Below are positions 22,497 to 31,964 of a DNA stretch of 64,000 nucleotides, in pieces. Source of the DNA: Diacronema lutheri (Eukaryota; Haptophyta; Pavlovophyceae; Pavlovales; Pavlovaceae); NCBI GenBank assembly GCA_019448385.1, contig JAGTXO010000055.1:62001-126000 (forward strand). The letters run 5' to 3'. The notes under the pieces were generated by a model. It saw nothing but the letters and a program-made list of their open reading frames with translations, had not been told where the DNA came from and did not search any database. The position numbers and the translations under genes were made by a program. Each line of letters opens with the position of its first letter. Within the stretch, counting starts at the first letter, position 1.

Positions 22497-22534
<38 letters not shown>

Positions 22535-24399
22535 CCGCCGTGCGGCGCAGGCGCGCCCGGCGCGCGCGCGGCGTGCCACGCGCCGCCGCTCGGTGCGCCG
22601 CTCGTCGCGGGCAGCGCGCCCGCGCCCGCTTGCGCGCGCGCGAGCGCCTGCTGACGCGCCGCGGCCGCGCGCTGCGCGAGCACCTGGATGGTCTCGGCAA
22701 GCGGCATCGCGCGCAGCGCGAGCGCGCGCAGCTGCGCGTGCGCGCCCGCGCCCGGCGGCTCGGCGCCGTCGGCCGCCGCCGCGCGCGCGAGCATCGCCTC
22801 GGCCGTCCGCCGATCGGTGCACTCGGCACACAGCGCAGCCATCGTGCGGAGCTCCGACTCAAGCGCCACGATGGCGGCCGGTTGCGCGCCGGGCGCGCCG
22901 AGCGCGTAGCCGACAGACGCGACGCGCTGCTCGACGCCGCTGAGCGCAGCGGCGCGCCCGGCGAGCCAGCGCGCGGCGGACGGCGTGCCCATGCCGCCGT
23001 CGCTCGCGCCCGCCGCGCCGCAGCCTCGCGCGGCGGGCGCGCGCGCGCCGCCGGCCGCCGCTGACGGGGCGAGCGCGGCCGAGCCCGCGGGCGTCGCGGA
23101 GGGCGCGGCGGCGGTGGCGTCGGCGAGCGCGAGCGCCGATCCTCCACTCGCCTCCACGCCGCCGCCATGAACGCCACCGCCGCCGCCGACACCACCGCCG
23201 CCGACACTGCCACCGCCGCCGCCCGCTGCGGGCTGCGCGCGCGCCAGTTGGGTTGCGCCTCCCATCGCAAGGCGCGAGAAGCGGGGAGTACCGCCATGCG
23301 CTCGCACGTGGTCGGCGAGCGGCGTGAAGGCGAGGCCGGGCGGCTCGTCCGACGACTTGACCTGCAGCGTGGGCGGTAGGTAGCCCGCCGTGAACCACTC
23401 GTGCATCTGCTGCGACGAGTAGGGCCCGTGCGTTACGCCCTGTGGATCAACGTAACGCCAATGGACCAGCGGCGCACCGCTAGCAGGCGCGACCAGCCCG
23501 GGCGGAGGGCCAGCGACGCCGGCGGCGGGCGCGCGGACGGGCCGCTGCGCGCCGAAACGGTCGTCGCGCACCTCACCGCCCGCGCCCGCGCCCGCCCACC
23601 GCCGCGCGCCGAGCCCAGCGCCGTTGACGGGCTCGGCGTACGCGCCGCCACGGCAGTAGCCTGGACCGCCCGCGCCGCCGAGCGCTCCGCCGCGGCCGCC
23701 ACCCATCGCGCCGGGCACGTACTTGGCGGACGATGCGAGGGCGCCGCCGCCCGCCACGCCAAAGCCGCGCCCGCCGCCCTGCCCGCGCCCCGCACCGGCC
23801 ACAAAATGCTGGCCGCCGGCCTTGCCGTCGCGCACGCCAGCCGGCGGGTGGATGCCTCCCTGCCGCAGCTCGCGCTCGTCGTCAGAGACGGCGGTGAGTG
23901 AGACAGGCGGCACGGGCTCGTCGAGCACCACCGGCGCACCCTGCGCGCAGCGCACGCGGCGGCAACAGGTCGCGGCGCGTGTCCGATGAGACGAGGTGCG
24001 AGAGGTGAGTGAGCGCGGCGTGCGCGCGCGCGCGCGCGTGTGGGGCGGCGCGACGCGCGCGCAAGCGGAGCGCGGCCGGCTCGGCGCGCCGAAGGCAAGG
24101 CGGCGTTGTGTGAGGCGAACCCAAGCTCCAGCAGCCGCCACACGGCCCGCGCGCGCCGCGCGCTCGCTCGAGCCACGCACGGCCCGGGCCGTGCGCGCAA
24201 CCGCGGCGTGCGCCTGTGCGCCGAGCGCCCGAGCGCCAAGCGGCACGGCGGCGCGCACCTCCTCGACGTCAAGCGCGAGCTGCGCGACATGGCCGGCCAT
24301 GTAGAGGTCAAGCAGCTGCTGCCTGCTGTACACTCCCTCTCCGGCCGGCAGCACGGGGCCATCTGCCGCAAGGTCGTTGAGGCTCGCGAAGCGCGACAT
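19880..24399 (-). CDS. GIGYF: GYF-domain protein of the GIGYF/PERQ family
   Basis: Five exons, 24259-24399, 22139-23940, 21547-22015, 21193-21322 and 19880-20916, all join in phase to 1192 residues. The N-terminus holds YSRQQLL at residues about 24-30, matching the YxxxxL-phi motif with which GIGYF proteins bind 4EHP/eIF4E. A GYF domain lies at about 205-262: VHWRYVDPQGVTHGPYSSQQ, MHEWFTAGYLPPTLQVK. After a Gly-rich linker come Ala/Gln coiled repeats and the family's C-terminal block GWGAAARGGAPAPKSLAAVM with the following AEEAAEARSRE helix. The known role is translational repression and mRNA surveillance. Intron 1 (318 bp) happens to be open in frame, so a small internal exon there cannot be excluded. 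It is divergent from EIPR1 across 66 bp. Confidence 0.9.
20956..21085 (-). repeat. Degenerate tandem repeat in GIGYF intron 4
   Basis: About ten imperfect copies of a GGGCAGTGAGT-like unit sit in the 276-bp intron 20917-21192. Some units contain TGA or TAG, so the block is not coding. Confidence 0.8.
21709..21965 (-). repeat. 15-bp exonic minisatellite encoding Ala/Gln repeats
   Basis: About eleven copies of a 15-bp unit (plus-strand GCGGCCTGCGCCTGC) plus six 6-bp units encode AAQAQ and AQ repeats in GIGYF exon 3. Unit lengths are multiples of three and the frame stays open, consistent with a length-variable coiled coil. Confidence 0.9.
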
Positions 24400-24465
24400 G
24401 CTGCTGGTGAGCTCCGCGTGGTGTGTGCGTGCAAAGCCCTCTTCACCAGTCAGCCAAGACGGCCC
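24400..24465. promoter_or_regulatory. Bidirectional spacer, GIGYF and EIPR1
   Basis: 66 bp between divergent start codons. No motif recognised; it must contain or border both transcription starts. Confidence 0.5.
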
Positions 24466-26352
24466 ATGGCCGCCGTCTCGTATGAGCTCAAATCGCAGGT
24501 GCGGGTCGGGCTCGTGGCTGCACGCGCTTCAGGCGCCGTGCGTGCTCCGCGCTTCGACTGCACCGTGCCCGTACACCCCGCGCGCGCGTGCGCGCTTCGC
24601 TCCGACGCGCCGCCGCGCGGACGCGCCCGCCGCGCAGGCTCGGTGCCTCGCCGCGGTGGAGGGCGACTCTGACCGCTCTCGCTTCCTCGTCAGCACGCTC
24701 AACCTGCGTGCGCCGAACGAGGTGAGCGTCCGCACACGCGGATCCTCGGCACGCCGCCGTTGCCCCCCTCCCGCGCGCTTGGTGCGCGCGCGCGCGCGCG
24801 CTCTTGGCGTGCGCGCCCACCACCCAGCCCGGGCCGCCCGCCTCTCGCACAACCGGTGCGCAGCTGCACGTGGTCGAGTTCTCCGAGGACACGAACGAGC
24901 TTTTGCCCATCGCCGTCTACGCAGCGCCGCACGAGACATGGGGCCTCGCCGCGTGCCCCCTGCCCGCGCATGCGTCGAAGCTTCTCGCCGTCCTCAACGA
25001 CAACGGCGCGGCGCACTATGCGGCACTCACCTCAGTGCCCGTGCTCGACGCGGACGACTTGGGCGCGCCCCCGCGCGCCGGCGCCACCCCGCTCGCGCCA
25101 TTGCCCGAGACGGTGCGCCTCGTGCCGTCCGCGGGCTCTGGCGCAGCGCACGGCCTCCTGCGGCACGCACTATGGACACCGTCCGAGGACGCCTCGTCAG
25201 CAGTCACGGTGCAGCCCGGCGCGCTCTGCCTCTGGCCGCTCGATCGGGGCGATGGTGCGCGCGCGCGTCCGCCGGCGCTGCGCGCGCGCGCGACGCGCGC
25301 CGTGACCGCAACGCGCGCGCGCGTGCGCGCGCGCGCTGCGCGCACGCTCGGCGGCAGGCACGCCGTCAGCCTCTGCGTCGTGCACCGCGGCCGCGGCGTT
25401 TGGCGCTCCAACTCCCGGAGGTCCGGACGGCTGCATCGAGTCGGCGTGCTGCGACCTGCACCACGTGCACACGATTGCACTCGGCTCCGCGGCTGGCGCG
25501 ATCTCAACGGTCGATCTGCGCACGATGAAGGCGGCGGTTGCCCTGCCCAACGCGCACCGCAGCTGCGTGCGCGTGCTCGCGTACAACCCGAACAGGCCCT
25601 ACGCGCTCCTCTCGGCGGGGGACGATGGCGCGATGAAGTTTTGGGACCTGCGCAGGGCCAAAGCGATCACCGACGCGGCCGCTGCGCAGAGCGCCGCGCC
25701 TGCCGCTGCCGGCGCCGCGCCTGCCGCTGCCGGCGGCGCGTGCATGCTCCGCCTGGGCGGCGTGCACCTGCACTGGACGACGTGCGCGCTCTTCAACAGA
25801 TTCCACGACCAGCTCGTCCTCACCGCCGGCACGGACGCGGCCGTCAAGCTGTGGAGGGTCTCGTCCGTCTCGTCTGCGCCGCCATCCTCAGAACCGCTCG
25901 ACGGTGCGTGTGGTGCGTGTGGCGTAGCGGGCGCTGCCCGGCGCCGCCCCCGGCGCCGCCCCCGGCGCCGCCCCCGGCGCCGCCCCCGGCGCCGCCCCCG
26001 GCGCCGCGCCGCCCCCGGCGCCGCCCCCGGCGCCGCCCCCGGCGCCGCCCCGGCGCCTGTCGCGCCACGGCCTGGCCGCGCGCGCGCCGCGCGTCCGCGC
26101 GCGCGCCTTGCGCCTCACCCGGCGCGCGCACTCGGGGGCTGCGCTGGTGCCCCGCGCGCAGCCGACGACGGCGATGGGGAGCGCGATGGGGACAAGGACG
26201 GGCTGGTGCGGTCGCTCTCGGAGCACGATGAGTCGGTCTACTCGATCGTATGGTCCGCTGCGGACGCGTGGCTGTTTGCGTCGCTCTCGCTGGACGGCAA
26301 GTTGTGCGCGCACTACGTGCCCGCGGCGGAGAAGTACCGCATCCTTCTTTGA
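24466..26352 (+). CDS. EIPR1: EARP-interacting WD-repeat protein (TSSC1)
   Basis: Five exons, 24466-24498, 24638-24721, 24864-25254, 25358-25903 and 26162-26352, join in phase to 414 residues; the human protein has 387. Start MAAVSYELKSQARCLA aligns with the TSSC1 N-terminus. WD features include LRVLAYNPNRPYALLSAGDD-type blades (VRVLAYNPNRPYALLSAG), GAMKFWDLR, DQLVLTAGTDAAVKLW and HDESVYSIVWSAADAWLFAS. The acidic insert after the fifth blade and the invariant C-terminal KYRILL match EIPR1. It links EARP/GARP tethering complexes to endosome recycling and dense-core vesicle traffic (established knowledge). Donors are GTGCGG, GTGAGC, GTGCGC and GTGCGT. It converges on the ankyrin gene with a 62-bp spacer. 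Confidence 0.92.
25935..26055 (+). repeat. 12-bp minisatellite in EIPR1 intron 4
   Basis: About nine copies of a CCGGCGCCGCCC unit, with one shorter unit in the middle, lie in the 258-bp intron 25904-26161. Frame is open by chance on both strands. Confidence 0.85.
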
Positions 26353-26414
26353 AACGTCGGAGAGTGAAGTGTGCGCCGAAATATTGAGTGTGCACTGTTC
26401 ACCCACCGGCGCGG

Positions 26415-27032
26415 TCATCGATGCCGCACTATCGCCGGGCTCGACGGCCCGCCGGTCGGTCCGCAGAGCGAGCGCGCGTGCTGCAGGTGCAATCGCATCA
26501 GACGGACGGTGCCCACGCGGCCGCCGCGCTCCGCGAGCGCCAACGGTGAATCGCCGCGCGAGTCGGTGACGGTCGGGTCCGCGCCCGCGTCAAGCAGCAT
26601 CTTGACGCATGTGCCGTGGCCGTGCGCCGCGACGATGTGCAGCGCGGTCTGCAGCGCGTTGTCGAGCGTGTGCACGTCAGCGCCCGCGTCGAGCAAGGCG
26701 CGCATGATCGCGCCCTGACCCTCGGACGCGGCGCAGTGCAGCGCAGTGCGCCCCTGGCTGGTCTGCGCATTCACTGCCCCCTTGCCCGCCGCGTCGAGCC
26801 ACTGCGTGACGACGCGCATGTCACCCGCGGCGGCGGCGCGCCCGACCGCGCTGCTGAGTCGCGACGGGTTTTTCCGAACCTCCTCGTGGTCCTGGAAGAT
26901 GAACGGGATGCGCCGGCGCCGCCGTCGACTGCTGAGGCAGTACTGCGCGACGCACGCCGCCAGCAGGATGGCGACGGCCGCAACGGTCACGAGTGCGTGA
27001 GCGTAGTGCAGCGGCCGATGCAGGGCGAGCAT
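26415..27032 (-). CDS. Single-pass membrane ankyrin-repeat protein
   Basis: Intronless, 205 residues. A transmembrane segment at about 12-34 (ALVTVAAVAILLAACVAQYC) is followed by a basic stop-transfer SSRRRRRR. Ankyrin repeats fill about residues 55-190 with clear units: GRTALHCAASEGQGAIMRAL, LQTALHIVAAHGHGTCVKML and a partial GDSPLALAERGG. The Arg block just after the segment favours a cytosolic ankyrin domain. No closer family could be named. The 253 bp before its start are shared with ataxin-2. Confidence 0.75.
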   Translation of the reverse strand: MLALHRPLHYAHALVTVAAVAILLAACVAQYCLSSRRRRRRIPFIFQDHEEVRKNPSRLSSAVGRAAAAGDMRVVTQWLDAAGKGAVNAQTSQGRTALHCAASEGQGAIMRALLDAGADVHTLDNALQTALHIVAAHGHGTCVKMLLDAGADPTVTDSRGDSPLALAERGGRVGTVRLMRLHLQHARSLCGPTGGPSSPAIVRHR

Positions 27033-27285
27033 CGTCTTTCGCGTTTAGGAAATTCGCCTCCATTTCGTCCGATCAAGGCGAGCACGTGAGTCGGGGGACG
27101 CGCGCGCCCGACGAGGGGTTGGCGACGGGCGCGCGCGCACGCCGGCCCGCTCATCCCGCACATAGCCGCCTTGCTTCCCGCGTGCGCCCGTCCGTCTCTC
27201 GCGCCGCGCAGCAGCGGCCCACCCGGCGAGCCACATCCCGCACTGCTGCGGCGCAAGTTTACGAGCGAGCTCAGCAACGGGCGCC

Positions 27286-29614
27286 ATGGCAAAGGAGGAC
27301 GTCACGCAGACGCCGTCCGAGCGGCTGACAAACGTGCTGAACAACCTGACAGTGCGCGCGCATCGAGCGCCGCGCCGCGCCGCGTCGCGCTAGCTGGCGA
27401 CTGTGTTCGGAGAGCTGCGGGCTGCGCTCTGCGCCTGAGCGCGCGCCCCGCGCGCGCAGGGCCGGTACGTGACGCTGAGCGTGCGCGACGGGAGCAAATG
27501 GGAGGGCGTGCTGCACACGTACGAGCTCGAGGCAAGCGCGTCGGGCGTCGAACTCCTCCTCGCGACGAAGAAGGGCGCACTCACCGACCTGGCCGCAAAG
27601 CCCGAGACACGTCGCCTCTTCCCCCTCGCCGACATCGCCAGCCTTGAGTGCAAGTATTCGCTGCACGACGATCTCCTCGGCGCGAGGACGCACGGTGCGC
27701 GCGCGGCTGAGCGAGCGCGCGCGCCACGCCCCCACACTTCCGCCTATGGCCAGCTCGGCACGCGCGCGCGCTCAGCCGCTCGCCCCCCCCCCCTTCCTTT
27801 CCCAATCGGTGTGCGACCGCTGCTGCGCGTGCAGCGCTGCACGAGGTGCGCGCGGACGGCGAGATCTCGTCGGGCTCGCACGGCAAGGAGCGCGAGCTGC
27901 AGGCTGCGAAGGCGTGGGTTGCCGCGGACGGCGTCGACGGCGGCGGTGGCGGCGGTGGCGGTGCGGCGGTGTCTCTCGAGTGCGCGCGGCGCGCTCTGCG
28001 CATCGCCGGGGCACGCTGAGCGGCTGAGGGAGGAGGGGGGGGGGGCGGGCGAGCTGGCTTTGCACTACGCACGCGCGATCAGCCACCACCGCGCGCGTCG
28101 CGCCTCGGCAGCACGTCGCCTCACACCGCGCCGCCTCACACCGCGTCGCGCTCGCACCGACCGCCGACCGCTTCGCCGCGCGTATCCGCGCAGCGACTGG
28201 GACACGGCGAGGCGCAAGAGCGAGTTTGCGGGGTGGGACCAGTTCACCGTCAACGAGCAGAAGTTTGGGGTCACGTCCACCTACCAGGAGGAGCTGTACA
28301 CCACGCGCCTCAACCGCGCGGCCGTCTCGGCGGAGGACGAGGCGACCGCCGCGCGCCTCGCCGCGGAGATCGCGGGGACGGCCGCCGACCATGCGCTGCT
28401 CGCCGAGGAGCGCGGACAGCACGTCGCCGAGAGCGCGACGTACGACGAGGAGGCGCGCTACTCGACCGTGCTGCAGGGCGCGCAGCGGGACGCCCACATC
28501 CGGTCGGCGGGCGGCGGCGGAGGTGGCGGCGCCGTGTCTGGCGTCGCGCAGTCGCGCGCGGACGGGCCAACGGTAGAGTCGGCCGGCGCGCCCGCGGGTG
28601 CGTCTGCCGCCGCCGCGGATGCATCCGCCCTTGCAGCACGATCAAAACTCAACCCGCAGGCCAAAGCCTTTGTCTTCAACCCGCAGGCCAAGGAATTTGT
28701 GCCAGGCGGGTGTGGCTCGACAACGATGGGCGGGATGGGCGTGATGGGCGGCGCGATGGGGATGGGCGTGCCCGGTGGCAGGCCACTCTTGCCAAGCATG
28801 TCCGGCTTCGCGTGCGGTTGCGCCTATCCCGCAGGAGCGGTGCGTGCGCGCCGCCGCCGCTGCGCCGCGCGGCCGCGCGGCCGCGCGCACGACACGGCGC
28901 CGCGCTGCGCCGCGCCACGCCCGACAGATGCCGCCTGCTGACGTTCTCCCGCTCCTCGCGCGCAGATGATGGGAGGCGGTTTTGGCGCCAATGCGCAGAT
29001 GGACGGCGGCGGCACCGCCATGCTGATGGGTGCGGGAGGCCCCTACCAACAGATGCTCCGGGCTGCCCCAGGTGCGCAACCCCACTGCCCAGCGCGCGCT
29101 GCGCTCCGCCCTTCCATGCCCGCGCCTGTGCTTTGCGGCCGCGCCTCACGCGCGCCCCCCGCCGGCGTGCGCGTCACCGCGTGCGCGTCACCGCGTGCGC
29201 GTCACCGCGTGCGCGTCACCGCGTGCGCGTCACCGCGTGCGCGTCACCGCAGCCGGTGGTGGGTACGTGCTTCCGCAGCCATTTGCTGGCGCGCCACCTT
29301 CGCAAATGGCGGCCACGATGGCGGGGATGGGCGCGAGAGGGCCCGCACAATACGCGCTCCCGCCCACGCCGCCCGGCGCGCACGCCATGTACGCGGGCGG
29401 GCCGCAGCAGATGGCTGCGATGCGCGCGATGCAGGGCGGCGCGCCGCCCGGCGGAGCGCAGTTTGCGTACGCGCCGATTGGTGCGATGCAGCCCGCCGGC
29501 GGACAGTCGCCCTCGAACGCGGGCGCGGCGCGTTTCGCCGGGCAGGGCGGCGCGCCGGGCTTTGGCGGGCCGCAGCCGCCCCGGCAGGTCGGCTTTCAAC
29601 CGCCGCGGATGTGA
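27286..29614 (+). CDS. ATXN2: Ataxin-2/Pbp1 homologue
   Basis: Six exons, 27286-27351, 27460-27694, 27835-27979, 28194-28839, 28966-29071 and 29253-29614, join in phase to 519 residues. Exon 1 encodes MAKEDVTQTPSERLTNVLNN. The Lsm domain follows (GRYVTLSVRDGSKWEGVLHT), then the LsmAD domain (GWDQFTVNEQKFGVTSTYQE, ELYTTRLNRAA). A PAM2 motif near residue 325 reads SKLNPQAKAFVFNPQAKEFV and would bind the MLLE domain of poly(A)-binding protein. The C-terminus is Gly/Met/Pro/Gln-rich and probably disordered. Known roles are stress granules and mRNA stability. All five donors are GTGCGC or GTGCGT. Confidence 0.95.
29166..29249 (+). repeat. 14-bp minisatellite touching the ataxin-2 intron 5 acceptor
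   Basis: Six perfect copies of CGTGCGCGTCACCG end directly at the CAG acceptor (AG at 29251-29252). Each copy also contains GTGCGCG, the same hexamer type used as a 5' splice site here, so every unit is a potential decoy donor. Confidence 0.9.
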
Positions 29615-30007
29615 ACGACACGCGCCGCGCCGATGGCGCAGACGGATGGCGGATGGCGGCGGCTGCGTGCGTGCTCTGTGGGCTGTGGCCCGCCGCACGA
29701 GGCGCGGCTCGCGGCGAAGGCGGGCTGCGGTCGACATGAGCGCTGCGGCGGGCTTGCCCCCATGGACCTGGTCGGTGGTCGCCGTAAGACCAGTCGCAAG
29801 AGGAGAAGACGGAGGAGAGGTGGGAGAGAGCGGAGGAGGGGGCGTCTGGCGCCTCTCAATGTCGACCTCCCAAACCTCGGTCCCTCCATGATTGTCCCAT
29901 CCCCCCTTCTCCCACCATCTTTCTTTTCTTTTTCTTTCATTCGGCTCAATAGTCGCGCACGCGATGGCGGGCGCGTGAGGGTGAAGGCGTCGCGGGAGCC
30001 AAAGGCG
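29615..30007 (+). other. Spacer and probable 5' UTR of the NIPA gene
   Basis: 393 bp between tandem genes. It holds GGAGAG-rich purine stretches (29800-29840) and a CT-rich run with TTTCTTTTCTTTTTCTTTC near 29920-29940, likely leader or promoter. A short upstream ATG at 29964 is out of frame with the gene. No gene seen. Confidence 0.5.
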
Positions 30008-31902
30008 ATGGTGGGCGTGCCGAGCGTCGCGGCGGACGCGCTGGCGCTGCCCTCGGAGCTGCTCGGCGGTGTGAGTCGCGACATGAGTCGCATCTACAAC
30101 ACCATCGATCGCGCGCTGCTTGCGGGCGACAATGCGCGCGGGATGGGTCTCGCGCTCTTTTCAGGGCTGCTGATCGGCAGCAGCTTCATCATCAAGAAGA
30201 AGGGGTTGCAAGTTGCGGCGGAGCGCGGCCTGCGCGCGGGCGACGGCGGTTACTCGTACCTTCTCGAGCCGCTCTGGTGGAGCGGCATGGCGACGATGAT
30301 CCTGGGCGAGCTCGCAAACTTTGGCGCGTACGCGTACGCTCCCGCCATCCTCGTCACGCCGCTTGGCGCGGGCTCGATCATCGTCACGGCGGTGCTGGCG
30401 GATCTCGTGCTCAAGGAGAAGATGCATGTGTGCGGCTCTTTTGGCTGCGTGCTTTGCGTGCTCGGCTCGATTGGCGTCGTGCTGTACGCGCCCGAGGAGC
30501 GCGTGATCGACTCAGTCGAGCAGCTGATGCGCATGGCACTCGAGCCGGCATTCGCTTCGTACGCGCTGAGCGTCGCGCTGGTTGTGTGCGTGCTCATCTT
30601 CCACGTCAGCCCCGTCTACGGCGACAAGCACGTCGTCGTGTACGTGTCCATCTGCTCGCTGATGGGCTCGATCGGCGTGATGGCCGTCAAGGCGCTCGGC
30701 ATCTCGATCAAGCTCACCGCAGCGGGCGCGAACCAGTTTGCAAAATGGCAGACATACGCCTTCGCGCTCACGCTGCTGGTCTGCACCGTGCGCGCGCCGC
30801 CCGCGCCGCGGCTGCTGCGAGCCGCCGCCGCTCGCGCGCGCGCCGCGCGCCGCGCCACGCAGCAGCCGCGCGCCCCGACGAGCCACGCCGCGCGCCGCGC
30901 GCCGCCACGTCCTCGCGCAGATGACGCAGATGAACTACCTGAACAAGGCACTCGACACGTACAACACGGCGATCGTCTCGTCCATCTACTACGTCTTCTT
31001 CACAGTCCTCACGATCGCCGCGTCGGTGATCATGTACAAGGACTGGCTCACGCAGCCCGCAACGTACATCTGCTACCAGCTCGGCGGCTTTGTGCTCATC
31101 CTCGTCGGCGTCATCGTGCTGCACGTGACCAAGGACGCGCAGCCCGGCTGCGAGGACGGCCTCGCGAAGCTGATGCGCACGCGTCGGCCGCTCGATCGCA
31201 TCGAGCTGCGGCTCAAACGCGACAAGGCCGATTACATGCGCGTGAGCGCCGTGCGCGGGCGCCATTGCTGCCTGCCACGCGCCTCCCCGCGCCATTGCTG
31301 CCTGCCACGCGCCTCCCCGCGCCATTGCTGCCTGCCACGCGCCTCCCCGCGCCATTGCTGCCTGCCACGCGCCTCCCCGCGCCATTGCTGCCTGCCACGC
31401 GCCTCCCCGCGCCATTGCTGCCTGCCACGCGCCTCCCCGCGCCATTGCTGCCTGCCACGCGCCTCCCCGCGCCATTGCTGCCTGCCACGCGCCTCCCCGC
31501 GCCATTGCTGCCTGCCACGCGCCTCCCCGCGCCTCTCGCTGCGACGCCTGCCGCATGGCCACCGCCGCCGCTGCGCGGCGGGCCAGGCGCGGGCCGCGCG
31601 CTCGAGCCCGCGGACGCGCGGCTGCGCGCGCGCGCTGAGCGGGCGTGCGCGCCGCGCCGCGCGCCGCGCGCTTTGCCGCCTGTGGGCGTGCGCAGGTGCA
31701 TCACGCGGACGACGAGCACGTCGAGTTGAGGGGTCTGCTCAACGAGCGCGACAGTGTGGACGAGCGAGAGCGCTGCGTGTCGCTCGCGCCCGGAGTCGCG
31801 CGCAGAGAGAGCACCGAGCGGCACGGCAACGGTGGCGGCGGCTTGCTTGGCGCCTTTGGCGGCAGACCGCACGCCGACCTTGAGGGGAGCAAGCGCATAT
31901 AG
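30008..31902 (+). CDS. NIPA-family magnesium transporter
   Basis: Exons 30008-30787, 30921-31241 and 31696-31902 join in phase 0 to 435 residues. Nine hydrophobic segments follow the NIPA/DUF803 pattern: GLALFSGLLIGSSFIIKKKG at the first helix, WWSGMATMILGELANFGAYA, PAILVTPLGAGSIIVTAVLA, LKEKMHVCGSFGC and the strongly conserved QMNYLNKALDTYNTAIVSSI with YYVFFT. NIPA proteins carry Mg2+ and sometimes other divalent cations at plasma or endosomal membranes (family knowledge). The C-terminal tail is hydrophilic and variable. Intron 2 (454 bp, donor GTGAGC) carries nine 30-bp repeats. It converges on TTC27 with a 62-bp spacer. Confidence 0.92.
31261..31530 (+). repeat. 30-bp minisatellite, 9 perfect copies, NIPA intron 2
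   Basis: Nine identical units beginning GCCATTGCTGCCTGCCACGC run head to tail, with a partial tenth. Perfect identity indicates recent expansion. The unit is a multiple of three and stop-free in several frames on both strands, so it creates long spurious open frames. Confidence 0.95.
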
Positions 31903-31964
31903 CATGGCGCGGCCAGCGGAGACTGAACTGACCGCTGACTGCTCGCTCCCAGTCTGCGCAGCCG

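Noticed and set aside
28980-28996. Second E2F-type site TTTTGGCGCCAA
   Set aside because: It lies in ataxin-2 exon 5 and encodes GFGAN, so coincidence with coding sequence is likely. A similar site near 50797 is also in coding sequence.
31261-31530. CRISPR-like array
   Set aside because: Units are contiguous with no spacers; the same holds for all other arrays in the window.
30738-31729. Repeat protein encoded by the nine 30-bp units, on either strand
   Set aside because: The units lie between a GTGAGC donor and a GCAG acceptor that restore NIPA phase; openness follows from a stop-free unit of length divisible by three.
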